This document shows, one piece after another, positions 34,984-43,733 of a stretch of 48,359 bases of DNA. Source of the stretch: Desulfobulbaceae bacterium (GTDB lineage: Bacteria; Desulfobacterota; Desulfobulbia; Desulfobulbales; Desulfocapsaceae). The stretch lies in contig JAHEER010000023.1 in NCBI GenBank assembly GCA_024640625.1, positions 1 to 48,359 on the forward strand, given 5' to 3'. The translations under genes and the position numbers were made by a program. Each line of letters begins with the position of its first letter. The stretch's first letter is position 1. The notes beneath the pieces were generated by a model, which did no database searches, was not told the DNA's origin, and saw only the letters and a program-made list of their open reading frames with translations.

Positions 34984-35022
34984 AAACGGAGGCAAAACCC
35001 ATTACCGATTATGGAGGTTGCC

Positions 35023-35715
35023 ATGAGTGTATTTACCAGATTCAGAGACATTGTCAGTTCCAACATAAATGCAATGCTGGACCGAGCCGAGGACCCCGAG
35101 AAAATGATCAAGCTGATGATCCGGGAAATGGAAGATACCCTGATCGAGCTCAAATCTGCCTGCGCGGGAGTAATCGCCGCCCGCAAGAAATTACAGCGCA
35201 AACGTGACGACATCGATGAACGGGTCGCACTCTGGTCGCAGCGGGCTGAACTGGCGGTCGACAAGGGAAGGGATGATCTGGCCCGCGAGGCACTGGTCGA
35301 GAAACGACGTTTTTCCGAATTGGGTGAGTCGCTGGAACATGAAATTATCGAGCACAGCAGCCTCATCGAACAGTACCAGAAGGACATCGGTGAGCTTGAA
35401 ACCAAGCTCGCCTCTGCCAAAGAGAAAAAGCGGATACTCATTCAGCGGCACAAGAAGGCAACGCACAGCAAGCGGGCCCAGGAGGATATCCGTAAAATGG
35501 ACAGCGCTGAAACCATGGCTCGCTTCGAGCATCTCGAAAGCCGCATTGACAGGATGGAGGCTGAAGCGGAGCTCGTCAATTATGGTAAGAAGAGTGGTGT
35601 TGATGATCAGTTCGCAGGCTTGGCAGCCGATGATGAGATAGAAAAAGAGCTTGCCAAGATGAAGGCCGCTGCATACCATGATCAGGCAGACAGTGACGAC
35701 CAGAGTCAACCCTAA
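35023..35715 (+). CDS. pspA: Phage shock protein A (PspA/IM30 family)
   Basis: The 230-residue protein binds stressed inner membrane as large oligomers and keeps PspF inactive when unstressed. It is almost entirely alpha-helical and coiled-coil: an N-terminal amphipathic membrane-binding helix (SVFTRFRDIVSSNINAMLD), the conserved AEDPEKMIKLMIREMEDTLI, then long charged helices to about residue 200. TGGAGG precedes ATG 35023 by seven bases; the frame is open upstream but that part is the promoter region. It is first gene of pspABC. Confidence 0.95.
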   Translation: MSVFTRFRDIVSSNINAMLDRAEDPEKMIKLMIREMEDTLIELKSACAGVIAARKKLQRKRDDIDERVALWSQRAELAVDKGRDDLAREALVEKRRFSELGESLEHEIIEHSSLIEQYQKDIGELETKLASAKEKKRILIQRHKKATHSKRAQEDIRKMDSAETMARFEHLESRIDRMEAEAELVNYGKKSGVDDQFAGLAADDEIEKELAKMKAAAYHDQADSDDQSQP

Positions 35716-35729
35716 GCCACAACCACACC

Positions 35730-35975
35730 ATGCATGCCGTATTTATCGTAGCCATCGTCTTCGGTTCCGCTGTCATCCTTGCCGGACTGCTGTGCGGCAC
35801 CATTCTGGTGATCATCAGGATGCGCCAGTCAGGTTCGGGCAAGGCCAATCAGGGAAGTCAGGACGAAGCATTAATGGTTCAGGAATTATACCGGGGCCTG
35901 GAAAAAATGGAGCAGCGAATCGAAGCGCTCGAGACCATTCTGATGGATGGTCGTGATAGAGGAGATAAGAAATGA
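35730..35975 (+). CDS. pspB: Phage shock protein B
   Basis: The 81-residue membrane protein has one N-terminal transmembrane helix (VFIVAIVFGSAVILAGLLCGTILVI) and a charged, leucine-rich cytoplasmic coil (LEKMEQRIEALETIL). PspB works with PspC to sense membrane stress and release PspA from PspF. It follows pspA by 14 bp and overlaps pspC by 4 bp. Confidence 0.93.
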   Translation: MHAVFIVAIVFGSAVILAGLLCGTILVIIRMRQSGSGKANQGSQDEALMVQELYRGLEKMEQRIEALETILMDGRDRGDKK

Positions 35976-36358
35976 CAACCTTCGGCACAAGTAAAAATGG
36001 TCTGTATCGTTCCAGACATGGGGTCATTCTGGGAGTCTGCAGAGGAGTCGCCGATTACTTCGACATAAAGGTATTATGGGTCAGGGCAATCATGGTGATC
36101 ATCTTCCTGTTGAGCGGCTTCTGGCCGGTAATCGGAGTGTACCTGGTGGCCGCCCTGCTGATGAAACCCGAGCCCGCCCAATCATTTGCCAGCGCTGACG
36201 AGAGGGACTTCTATGACAGTTATGCCCACTCACCCCAGAGTGCGGCGCACCGGCTGAAAAAGAAGTTCAATGATCTCGATCGCCGCATCCGGCGCATGGA
36301 AGACAGCGTCACCGGCAGGGAATTCGAATGGGACCGCAAGTTCAATTCGACGCCTTGA
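35972..36358 (+). CDS. pspC: Phage shock protein C
   Basis: The 128-residue membrane protein contains the PspC domain: LYRSRHGVILGVCRGVADYFDIKVLWVRA followed by a hydrophobic segment (VIIFLLSGFWPVIGVYLVAALLM), then a cytoplasmic or periplasmic tail with KKFNDLDRRIRRMEDSV. It acts with PspB as the envelope-stress sensor. The ATGA overlap with pspB shows translational coupling. A strong terminator follows. Confidence 0.94.
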   Translation: MTTFGTSKNGLYRSRHGVILGVCRGVADYFDIKVLWVRAIMVIIFLLSGFWPVIGVYLVAALLMKPEPAQSFASADERDFYDSYAHSPQSAAHRLKKKFNDLDRRIRRMEDSVTGREFEWDRKFNSTP

Positions 36359-36376
36359 TTCTGAAAGATCACTACC

Positions 36377-36413
36377 AAAGGTGCTTTTCCTAACCGGATA
36401 AGCACCTTTTTTT
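36377..36413 (+). terminator. Rho-independent terminator of pspABC
   Basis: AAAGGTGCTT (36377-36386) and AAGCACCTTT (36400-36409) form a 10-bp stem around a 13-base loop, followed by further T residues to 36413. It lies 19 bp after the pspC stop. Confidence 0.92.
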
Positions 36414-36441
36414 GTGGCTAGCGGGCAGGCCGCCGGCTCTC

Positions 36442-36780
36442 TCAGCTTGAAAGTTCAGAAGAGGTGTTGAAATAGAGTGGCACCATGGCAAACCACTCAA
36501 ATCGCTCATCAAAAGTAATTGCCATGCCATTATCGTCGATGCGCACAACCTTTCCGGTCATCGAGCCCAGGATCATCTGGCTGTGCCTGCCGTTGAGCAC
36601 AATTTGAACATCAAATCCTGTACCCGGCTCCGCCCTCTCTTCTGTTTCCACATAGAGACCGGCAATAGAGATATCCCTGATCGGACCGCTGATCGTCACA
36701 TCGCCGGCTTTTAAATTGCACACTGCTTTGGATACCACATCCATACGGAATGCAGCACGACGATCTTGTGGACGTTTCAT
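36442..36780 (-). CDS. PilZ domain protein
   Basis: The 112-residue protein is a single PilZ domain, which usually binds cyclic di-GMP. The RxxxR-like start RRAAFR, the DISIAGLYVET stretch corresponding to the D/NxSxxG motif, and the terminal GKVVRIDDNGMAITF are present. GGAGAGG precedes ATG 36780. It is monocistronic and convergent with pspABC. A target enzyme or motility system cannot be named from context. Confidence 0.88.
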   Translation of the reverse strand: MKRPQDRRAAFRMDVVSKAVCNLKAGDVTISGPIRDISIAGLYVETEERAEPGTGFDVQIVLNGRHSQMILGSMTGKVVRIDDNGMAITFDERFEWFAMVPLYFNTSSELSS

Positions 36781-36919
36781 CTACCTCTCCCTGATCTGAA
36801 AAAACTCTTACTTACACCGGTCTCGAGATTCTCAACAAGATTCTAGCTCGATCGACGCTGCAAATCAATAGCATCGGTAAAAAATGAGGAACTGGAAAAA
36901 TCCGTGAGAAGCGGGCCCA

Positions 36920-38800
36920 TTATTCCTCGGCAGTCCTAAACAGCGCCTCAAGATAGACCATCTCGCCTTCACCCTTGATCTTCACTTCATAATCCAGGCT
37001 GTGAAAGAGCTTTATCATCCGCTCGTTATCCTTGGACGTATAGGCGGAGAATCCGGCTATACCATTGTCCTTGGCCGCCTCGGCCAGCTTTTTGATGACA
37101 ATCGATGACACCCCGCGGCCCTGCCAGTCCTTCTGCACGGAAAAGGCGATTTCAGCCAGGTTGTTCTCCGGATTCGTATAGTACTCTCCAACTGCGAGCA
37201 CCCGTTCATAGCCGGGTTCGCCCTCAACGGCAACAATGGTCATATCCCGGCTGTAATCAATGATAAAAGTTCTTTCGATCTGCTTTGATACGAAGCTGGT
37301 CTTTTCATGAAAAAACCTCGACACCACATCGATTTGATCGAGCCCGTAGTAGTGTTCCTGGAGCGGCCGCTCATCGGTCAGTTTTATCGGCCTGAAGGTA
37401 ATCTCCTTGCGGTCGATCAGCCGGGTCTCCTCCAGGTAAAGCGGGTAAATGGCGTGCATCTCGTCCCGTAGCGAACGCTCCGGGCCCAGCAGCCCCAACT
37501 CTCTGGCCTGGTCAAACAGCATATCACGAAAATCGGGGTGGGCAATCGAGATCAGGGCTATGGCCCGCTCCTGAATGGACTTGCCGAACAGATTCACCGA
37601 GCCATACTCGGTCACCACGTACTGCACCTCGCCCCGGGACAGCACCACGGCGCTGTTCTGCAGCATCGGCACGATACGGCTCTGACTGTCGTTGTCTCTG
37701 GTGGAGGTAAGCATCAAAATCGATTTGCCCCCCTCTGACATCGAGGCGCCCCTAAAAAAATCGACGATACCGGTGACCCCGGAGAAGTTGTTATAGGCCA
37801 GGGCATCGGCGGCCACCTGGCCGGTCAGATCGATCTCCTTACCGATATTCATGGCCACCATCTTGTTGTTCTGGGAAATTACCCTGGGGTCATTGACATA
37901 CTTGGACGGATGGAACTCCACCGCCGAATTGTTGTCCAGGAGATCGTAAAGATCTTTAGTGCCGATGGCGTTGGAACAGATGATCTTGCCTTCGTTGAAT
38001 CCCTTCTTCCGGTTGGTGACCACCCCCATTGCCATCAGTTTCATGATGGTGTTGGTGACATACTGAGTGTGAATTCCCAGGTCGTTTTTCTCCATCAGGG
38101 CGGCGATATTGGCATCTGAGGTAGCCCCCAGGGACATCTGCATGGTTGAGCCGTCGTCCACCAGCCTCGAGACATAGCGGGCAATGTTGCCCGCCGCCGC
38201 CACCTCCGGATAGGTGCCGATGGCGCGCAGGTCCTCGTCACACTCGACAAAAATATCTATATCGTTGACGTGAATATTGGAGCGCCCCTGCACCCGTGGC
38301 ATCTTTCTGTTTACCTGGGCAATGACCAGATCGGCAGCTTCAGCGGCGGCGGCCGTGACATCCACCGAGATGCCGAGACTCATCCAGCCGAAGTCATCCG
38401 GCGGTGTCACCTGGATCAAGGCTACCTGAATGGGCAGCATCCGTGATTTTATCAAGCGGTCTATTTCGCTTAAATTTATCGGGGTAATGAAGCGCAGATC
38501 GCCCTTGAAGCTCTCGGAACCGGCCGAACCGAGATAAAAGGAGCGGATATTGAGGTTCTGTGATTTGGACCGGTCGGCGATCATCGACAACGAAGTGGAC
38601 TCGGCACTGAACAGCCGGACTATTTCGAGGTCGGTGAACATCAGGCTCGCATCGGCCAGACCTTTGACCAGATGCTGGGGTTCCCCGCAGGATGAGCCGA
38701 TGAAAATCCTCTGCCCGGATTGAATTTTGGCGATGGCCTTGGCAACAGTCAGCTTGTTCTGCTGATAGTTGTCGGCCCAGTAGCCTGATTTATTTCTCAT
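36920..38800 (-). CDS. Acetyl-CoA hydrolase/transferase fused to a GNAT acetyltransferase
   Basis: The 626-residue protein has two parts. Residues 1 to about 460 form an acetyl-CoA hydrolase / CoA-transferase domain (IFIGSSCGEPQHLVKGLA, VDVTAAAAEAADLVIAQVN, VTEYGSVNLFGKSIQERA), which exchanges or releases CoA from acyl-CoA. Residues about 467-626 form a GNAT domain with the acetyl-CoA site QKDWQGRGVSSIVIKKL. The fusion suggests that the GNAT unit acetylates proteins in response to acetyl-CoA. It is divergent from an AcuC-like deacetylase and an AcuB-like CBS protein, so it may stand in for AcuA. AGG lies just upstream of ATG 38800. Confidence 0.9.
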   Translation of the reverse strand: MRNKSGYWADNYQQNKLTVAKAIAKIQSGQRIFIGSSCGEPQHLVKGLADASLMFTDLEIVRLFSAESTSLSMIADRSKSQNLNIRSFYLGSAGSESFKGDLRFITPINLSEIDRLIKSRMLPIQVALIQVTPPDDFGWMSLGISVDVTAAAAEAADLVIAQVNRKMPRVQGRSNIHVNDIDIFVECDEDLRAIGTYPEVAAAGNIARYVSRLVDDGSTMQMSLGATSDANIAALMEKNDLGIHTQYVTNTIMKLMAMGVVTNRKKGFNEGKIICSNAIGTKDLYDLLDNNSAVEFHPSKYVNDPRVISQNNKMVAMNIGKEIDLTGQVAADALAYNNFSGVTGIVDFFRGASMSEGGKSILMLTSTRDNDSQSRIVPMLQNSAVVLSRGEVQYVVTEYGSVNLFGKSIQERAIALISIAHPDFRDMLFDQARELGLLGPERSLRDEMHAIYPLYLEETRLIDRKEITFRPIKLTDERPLQEHYYGLDQIDVVSRFFHEKTSFVSKQIERTFIIDYSRDMTIVAVEGEPGYERVLAVGEYYTNPENNLAEIAFSVQKDWQGRGVSSIVIKKLAEAAKDNGIAGFSAYTSKDNERMIKLFHSLDYEVKIKGEGEMVYLEALFRTAEE

Positions 38801-39006
38801 GGAACCTCCCGGGAAAATCGTTAATTCTCTGTATGCATCGCTTTTTCATGGTATTGGGTATCAACTCATTTAGCAAGCAAATGAATGGGTGGGCGGCTGT
38901 GCAAAAAATTCTTGCTCATCACCCAACCACAAGCTAGGTTGGCTGGAGAGAATTCATCCCTGAGTCCCGGGATGACTACAATCTGAAATCAAAGGACGGA
39001 AAGCTC

Positions 39007-39957
39007 ATGGGTACGACCGGATTTGTTTTCGATGAGCGCTATCTGCAGCATCAGACATTCAACGGCCATCCGGAATGCGCCGAACGGCTCACGGCGATAA
39101 TGGATGGTCTCGCCGGCGCAGGACTGCTGGATGATTTGGTTCAGATAGCCGCGGAACCTGCCAATCAACGCTGGATAGAAACGGTACACAATATCCACTA
39201 CATCATGAAGTTCGAAGAGGCCTGCATGTGGGGGCTACCCGATTTCGAGCATCAGGACAATTCAATCTGCCGTGACAGCTACAATACTGCCCTGTTGGCC
39301 GTGGGCGGTGTACTCAAGGCCATCGATGCGGTGATGAAGGACGAAGTGAAAAACGCCTTCTGCGCGGTGCGCCCCCCGGGTCACCATGCGGAAGCCAATC
39401 AGGCCATGGGCTTCTGTTATTTTAACAATGTGGCGATCGGGGCCAGGTACCTGCAGCAGCAGTACAGCGTTGAAAAAGTCTGCATCATCGATTTCGATGT
39501 CCATCATGGCAATGGTACTCAGCATATTTTCGATACCGACAACTCGGTCTTCTACTATTCCATCCACGAACATCCTTCCTTCGCCTATCCCGGCACCGGG
39601 AGGGAATTCGAAACCGGCTTCTCCACCGGAGAGGGTTACACCAAAAATTCTCCCATCCTGCCGGGTCGCGGCGATGACGAGTACCGGGAAAGGCTGCTCA
39701 CTGATCTGGTTCCTACCTTCAAGGAGTTCGGCCCCGACGCGGTGCTTCTCTCCGCCGGATTCGATGCCCACGAAAACGACCTGATGTCCGGAACTAATCT
39801 GAGCACTGAAGGCTACGAAATTATCAACGATACCATATTCGATCTGGTGAGCTCGAGCACCGGCGGCCGCGTCGTATCAGTGCTGGAAGGGGGGTACGAT
39901 CTCCAGATACTGCCGCTTTTGGTAGCCAATCACATACGAAAAATGATGGCTCTTTAG
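39007..39957 (+). CDS. acuC: Histone-deacetylase-family protein, AcuC-like
   Basis: The 316-residue zinc enzyme removes acetyl groups from lysines or small amides. The active-site blocks are intact: RPPGHHAEANQAMGFCYFNN (tandem His), IDFDVHHGNGTQHIF (zinc-binding Asp and His), LSAGFDAHENDLMSG (second zinc Asp) and VLEGGYD. In Bacillus, AcuC deacetylates acetyl-CoA synthetase acetylated by AcuA. Here it is followed 54 bp later by an AcuB-like gene and is divergent from a GNAT fusion protein, which supports the acu assignment. A substrate other than acetyl-CoA synthetase is possible. Confidence 0.85.
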   Translation: MGTTGFVFDERYLQHQTFNGHPECAERLTAIMDGLAGAGLLDDLVQIAAEPANQRWIETVHNIHYIMKFEEACMWGLPDFEHQDNSICRDSYNTALLAVGGVLKAIDAVMKDEVKNAFCAVRPPGHHAEANQAMGFCYFNNVAIGARYLQQQYSVEKVCIIDFDVHHGNGTQHIFDTDNSVFYYSIHEHPSFAYPGTGREFETGFSTGEGYTKNSPILPGRGDDEYRERLLTDLVPTFKEFGPDAVLLSAGFDAHENDLMSGTNLSTEGYEIINDTIFDLVSSSTGGRVVSVLEGGYDLQILPLLVANHIRKMMAL

Positions 39958-40011
39958 CACTCTTCACCACAAACTGATTATAATTTTACTGAGAGATATA
40001 CGGAGGCTGCA

Positions 40012-40689
40012 ATGTTTGTTACCGAAATGATGAAAACCGACCTCGTCGCCATCACCCCCGAGACCAGCCTCGCCGAGGCCAAGGAATTGATGGAGAAAGG
40101 CAATTTCCGCCACTTGCCGGTAGTCGATGCGGACGGCAAGCTGGTCGGCATCGTCACCGACCGGGACATGCGCGATGCGCACCCATCCTCATTGCTCGAC
40201 GAGGAGTCTTACCAGAAGACCTTGGACAAGGTGCTGAAGCATACCATAGGCGAAATAATGACCGCCGAGCCGATAACCGTTGCCCCCTATTACACACTGC
40301 AGGACACCCTGCTGATTATCGGTAAAAAAAAGGTGGGAGCCCTGCCGGTAGTCGACGAGGAAGGATACCTGAAGGGCATCATGTCCACCCGTGACCTGCT
40401 CCGCGCCTTTGTTAATATCATGGGCATCGAGGAACCGGGAACCCTGCTCTGTATTCTGGTCGATGAACAGCCGGGGCAGCTCAAAAAGATTGTCGACATC
40501 GCCGCCGAAGAGAACGTCTCATTGGGATCGGTACTCGTCGCCCGCGACTGGGATAAGGAAAAGCGGGCCATTTTCCCCTATCTGCTGACCAACAACGTGA
40601 TCTCAATCAAAAAGAAACTGCTCGCTCTCGGCTATGAACTGCTCGATCCGATGCAGTGGTACCTCGATCAGTCTCCCAAAAAAGAATAG
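40012..40689 (+). CDS. acuB: CBS-pair and ACT-like protein, AcuB type
   Basis: The 225-residue protein has two CBS motifs (about residues 1-60, with RHLPVVDADGKLVGIVTDRD; and 78-135, with GALPVVDEEGYLKGIMSTRD) followed by an ACT-like regulatory region (about 143-215). This CBS-CBS-ACT order is that of AcuB. CBS pairs bind adenine nucleotides, so it may sense energy charge for the neighbouring acetylation/deacetylation enzymes. GGAGG precedes ATG 40012. The function of AcuB is not well established even in Bacillus. Confidence 0.82.
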   Translation: MFVTEMMKTDLVAITPETSLAEAKELMEKGNFRHLPVVDADGKLVGIVTDRDMRDAHPSSLLDEESYQKTLDKVLKHTIGEIMTAEPITVAPYYTLQDTLLIIGKKKVGALPVVDEEGYLKGIMSTRDLLRAFVNIMGIEEPGTLLCILVDEQPGQLKKIVDIAAEENVSLGSVLVARDWDKEKRAIFPYLLTNNVISIKKKLLALGYELLDPMQWYLDQSPKKE

Positions 40690-40891
40690 CCCCGAGAGGG
40701 GACACCAAAATCTGCTCGCTTCGATTTCAAGACAAGTACAGTTATATTCGGTTAATAATTGGTGCGTGCAGAACACTTGAATATAGCGAACCAGTATGGC
40801 AGGATATTTGATTAGCTCTGGCGCTCTCAGCCAATGAAGAGACTACTCAGACGTGCTGTCAACCACTAATCTCCACTGCGGAGCACAGGTC
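40690..40891. other. Intergenic region with a hairpin and a partial GGGGACAC sequence
   Basis: CCCC GAGA GGGG (40690-40701) follows the acuB-like stop, and GGGGACAC continues to 40705. It matches the first eight bases of the two complete hairpin elements but has no second arm, so it may be a decayed copy or coincidence. GGAG at 40880-40883 serves the dehydratase start. Confidence 0.35.
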
Positions 40892-42613
40892 ATGGTATCC
40901 ACTCCAAAAGGTATGAAACGCCACCTTACCAATTACGGCGATCCCGATTTCTCCCTCTACCTCCGCACGGCCTTCATCAAAGCCATGGGCTACACCGGCG
41001 AGGCTCTGGACAGACCTATTATTGGCATCGTAGACACGTACAGCGGCTTCAACCCTTGCCATGCCACCGTTCCGCAATTGATCGAGGCGATCAAGCGCGG
41101 GGTAATGCTGGCGGGTGGACTGCCCATAACCTTTCCCACCATATCCCTGCACGAATCCTTTGCCTATCCCACCTCGATGTTCCTACGCAACCTGATGGCT
41201 ATGGATACCGAGGAGATGATCAAGGCCCAGCCAATGGACGCAGTCGTCCTGATCGGCGGCTGCGACAAGACTGTCCCTGCTCAGTTGATGGCAGCCGCCA
41301 GTGCAGATATACCGGCAATTTCAGTGGTCACCGGACCGATGCTTTCCGGCTCCCATCGCAATGAACGGATCGGGGCGTGCACCGACTGCAGGCGCTTCTG
41401 GGCCCAGTACCGATCGGGCGCCATCGACCGCGGTACAATTGACGACATTACCGACAACTTGGTACCGAGCGGCGGAACCTGCGGGGTGATGGGTACCGCC
41501 AGCACCATGGCCTGCGTAACCGAAGCACTTGGTATGATGCTGCCTGGCGGGGCTGCCATTCCGGCGGTTCTCGCTGATCGCATGCGGCACGCTGAGCAGA
41601 CTGGGGCGCGGGCGGTCGCCCTCGCTTCTGAGGGCTTGACTCCGGCCAGAATCATCACCGCGGAGGCCATGGCCAATGGACTTCGAATGCTCCTGGCCAT
41701 CGGCGGCTCAACCAATGGCATCATCCACCTGGCTGCCATCGCCGGACGGTTGGGCATCGATATTGACTATGAAGCATTCGATGAGATGGGCAGAGAAACC
41801 CCGGTACTGATCGACCTCAAACCCTCGGGCAGCTACTACATGGACGATCTCCACCGAGCGGGAGGGCTGGCGCCTGTGTTCAGGGAGCTGAGACCGCTTC
41901 TTAATCTCGACTGCCTGACTGTTACCGGACGCACTCTGAAAGAAGAAATAGATACGCTGCCTGAACCTTTCACCCAGGAAGTTGTAAGGACAATAGACCG
42001 GCCGGTTCATCGCGGCGGTTCAATCGCAGTACTCAAAGGCAACCTTGCCGGTGGAGGAGCCATCATCAAACAATCGGCTGGCTCCCCTGAGCTGATGATC
42101 CATACGGGGAAGGCGGTAGTATTCGAATCTGTCGAGGACATGGCGCAACGCATAGACGACCCAAATCTCGAGGTGGAAGAATCCGACATACTGGTCATGA
42201 AGAATTGCGGCCCGCGTGGAGCCCCGGGCATGCCGGAGGCCGGCTACATACCGATTCCGAAGAAACTCGCTCGGCAGGGGGTCAAGGACATGGTCCGGAT
42301 TTCCGATGGCCGGATGAGCGGCACCGCCTTCGGGACCATCGTCCTGCACGCCACCCCCGAATCAGCGATTGGCGGTCCGCTGGCCCTGGTTGAAAATGGC
42401 GATATGATCAGCCTTGACGTTCCCAACCGGCAGCTCACCCTGCTGGTCGATGATGAGGAGCTCGAGCGAAGGCGTACCCGCTTCAAGCCAGCCGTCGACC
42501 CCGCCAGTCTGCGGGGCTATCTGCGCCTCTATCACGAGCAGGTGAACCAGGCGGAACGCGGCTGCGACTTCGATTTTATGAGGGCCGCCCGCAGCGGCAC
42601 CACAACGCCTTAA
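40892..42613 (+). CDS. IlvD/Edd-family dehydratase (likely sugar-acid dehydratase)
   Basis: The 573-residue iron-sulfur enzyme removes water from a dihydroxy acid. Cys56 (FNPC), Cys124 (GGCDKT) and Cys197 (GGTCGVMGTAST) are the expected cluster ligands, and GRMSGTAFGTIVLHATPES is the C-terminal signature. I chose ATG 40892 because GGAG stands eight bases upstream; an upstream ATG at 40853 is less well supported. Sequence and context with lactonase-like, dehydrogenase and TRAP genes favour an aldonate/sugar-acid dehydratase over the biosynthetic IlvD, but the substrate cannot be read. It converges with the hydroxyacid dehydrogenase, with only 4 bp between. Confidence 0.88.
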   Translation: MVSTPKGMKRHLTNYGDPDFSLYLRTAFIKAMGYTGEALDRPIIGIVDTYSGFNPCHATVPQLIEAIKRGVMLAGGLPITFPTISLHESFAYPTSMFLRNLMAMDTEEMIKAQPMDAVVLIGGCDKTVPAQLMAAASADIPAISVVTGPMLSGSHRNERIGACTDCRRFWAQYRSGAIDRGTIDDITDNLVPSGGTCGVMGTASTMACVTEALGMMLPGGAAIPAVLADRMRHAEQTGARAVALASEGLTPARIITAEAMANGLRMLLAIGGSTNGIIHLAAIAGRLGIDIDYEAFDEMGRETPVLIDLKPSGSYYMDDLHRAGGLAPVFRELRPLLNLDCLTVTGRTLKEEIDTLPEPFTQEVVRTIDRPVHRGGSIAVLKGNLAGGGAIIKQSAGSPELMIHTGKAVVFESVEDMAQRIDDPNLEVEESDILVMKNCGPRGAPGMPEAGYIPIPKKLARQGVKDMVRISDGRMSGTAFGTIVLHATPESAIGGPLALVENGDMISLDVPNRQLTLLVDDEELERRRTRFKPAVDPASLRGYLRLYHEQVNQAERGCDFDFMRAARSGTTTP

Positions 42614-42617
42614 ATCT

Positions 42618-43622
42618 CTACCCGGGGGTCAGCTCGGCCCAGAGCTTTTTCAGGCGGGCATCGCTTTGCGGGTTGACAGCTCGGGGCGGCATCTGGCGCT
42701 GCAGGATGGCTTCCACCTGCTCGACAGCGCTCCAGGCCTGGGCTTCGGCATTCTGCACGGTGAGACCGCCCAGATGCGGGGTGGCGACGACGCCCTCCAT
42801 CTCGGCCAGCTGTGCAGACGGGCGCTGGTCAGAGCCGCGCCCCACATCCATGGCAATCTTGCCGATACGCCCCGCCCGGTAGGCCTCGGCCAAGGCGTCT
42901 TCATCCACCAGGTTGCCGCGGGACACATTAACGAAATAGACGTCGGGCTTCATCCAGCCTATGGTCTTACGGTTGATGAGGTTTTCAGTTTCTTCCGTGG
43001 CCACCGCCAGCGGCAGGACGAAGTCGGAGTTTTCAAGCAGGGCCTTGAGATCTACCTGCTCAATGTCTTCTTCACGACAACTGACATAGGGGTCGTTAAC
43101 CAGGACCCTCATCCCCAGAGCCTTCAGCTTTTTTGCCAGATAACTGCCGATTGCGCCATAGCCGATTATTCCGGCTGTACTGCCGTTCAGCTGCCGTCCC
43201 ATATTCGACGGCGGCATCCTTCCCGCCTTGAATTCCATGGTCGAAGCGGTTACATCCCTGGCCAGGTCAAGCATCAGGGCCAGAGCCATTTCGGCGGTGG
43301 CGGGAATGAAGGCCGGCACCGAATTGAGGACCAGCACTTCATTGGCCTCGGCAGCCGCCACGTCGACGTCGCTGATATCCACCTGGGGGCGGATAAAAAC
43401 AGCCATGTCGCTCAGTGATTCGAAGATTTCTTTTTTGCCATGGGTGGCGCGATGGCAGACGATTACCTGGCAGCCGGCCGCCACCTGAATTAATTCTTCA
43501 GTGCTGAGATTACTCTCTTTTGGGTTGAGGGTCACTTCCACCATCCCATCCAGAGCCTCATAAGCCTTTTTGAAATATACTCCCAGGTCCTCTGGGTTAT
43601 GAGACAGGAATACCTTTAGCAT
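42618..43622 (-). CDS. D-2-hydroxyacid dehydrogenase family protein
   Basis: The 334-residue NAD(P)-dependent oxidoreductase interconverts 2-hydroxy and 2-keto acids. The Rossmann fingerprint is GIIGYGAIGSYLAKKL, followed by VFVNVSRGNLVDEDALAEA-like substrate/cofactor motifs (YFVNVSRGNLVDEDAL) and a terminal ATPHLGGLTVQN, which places the usual catalytic His. The gene ends the TRAP/SDR operon on the minus strand and faces the dehydratase. In such a pathway it could reduce a 2-keto product or oxidise a hydroxyacid; the direction is not known. Confidence 0.88.
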   Translation of the reverse strand: MLKVFLSHNPEDLGVYFKKAYEALDGMVEVTLNPKESNLSTEELIQVAAGCQVIVCHRATHGKKEIFESLSDMAVFIRPQVDISDVDVAAAEANEVLVLNSVPAFIPATAEMALALMLDLARDVTASTMEFKAGRMPPSNMGRQLNGSTAGIIGYGAIGSYLAKKLKALGMRVLVNDPYVSCREEDIEQVDLKALLENSDFVLPLAVATEETENLINRKTIGWMKPDVYFVNVSRGNLVDEDALAEAYRAGRIGKIAMDVGRGSDQRPSAQLAEMEGVVATPHLGGLTVQNAEAQAWSAVEQVEAILQRQMPPRAVNPQSDARLKKLWAELTPG

Positions 43623-43733
43623 GGTCGTTCATACTCCTTTGCCAATGAATTGTCCGCGCGTGGCAGTAAAAAACAATGCAGGTCTGTTAGCCCCGCATTT
43701 TCGATAGCGGCGCAGCGCAACGCGGCAGATCGT

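Noticed and set aside
42666..43418. 250-codon plus-strand frame inside the hydroxyacid dehydrogenase gene
   Set aside because: Antisense shadow of a well-recognised dehydrogenase; no start signal.
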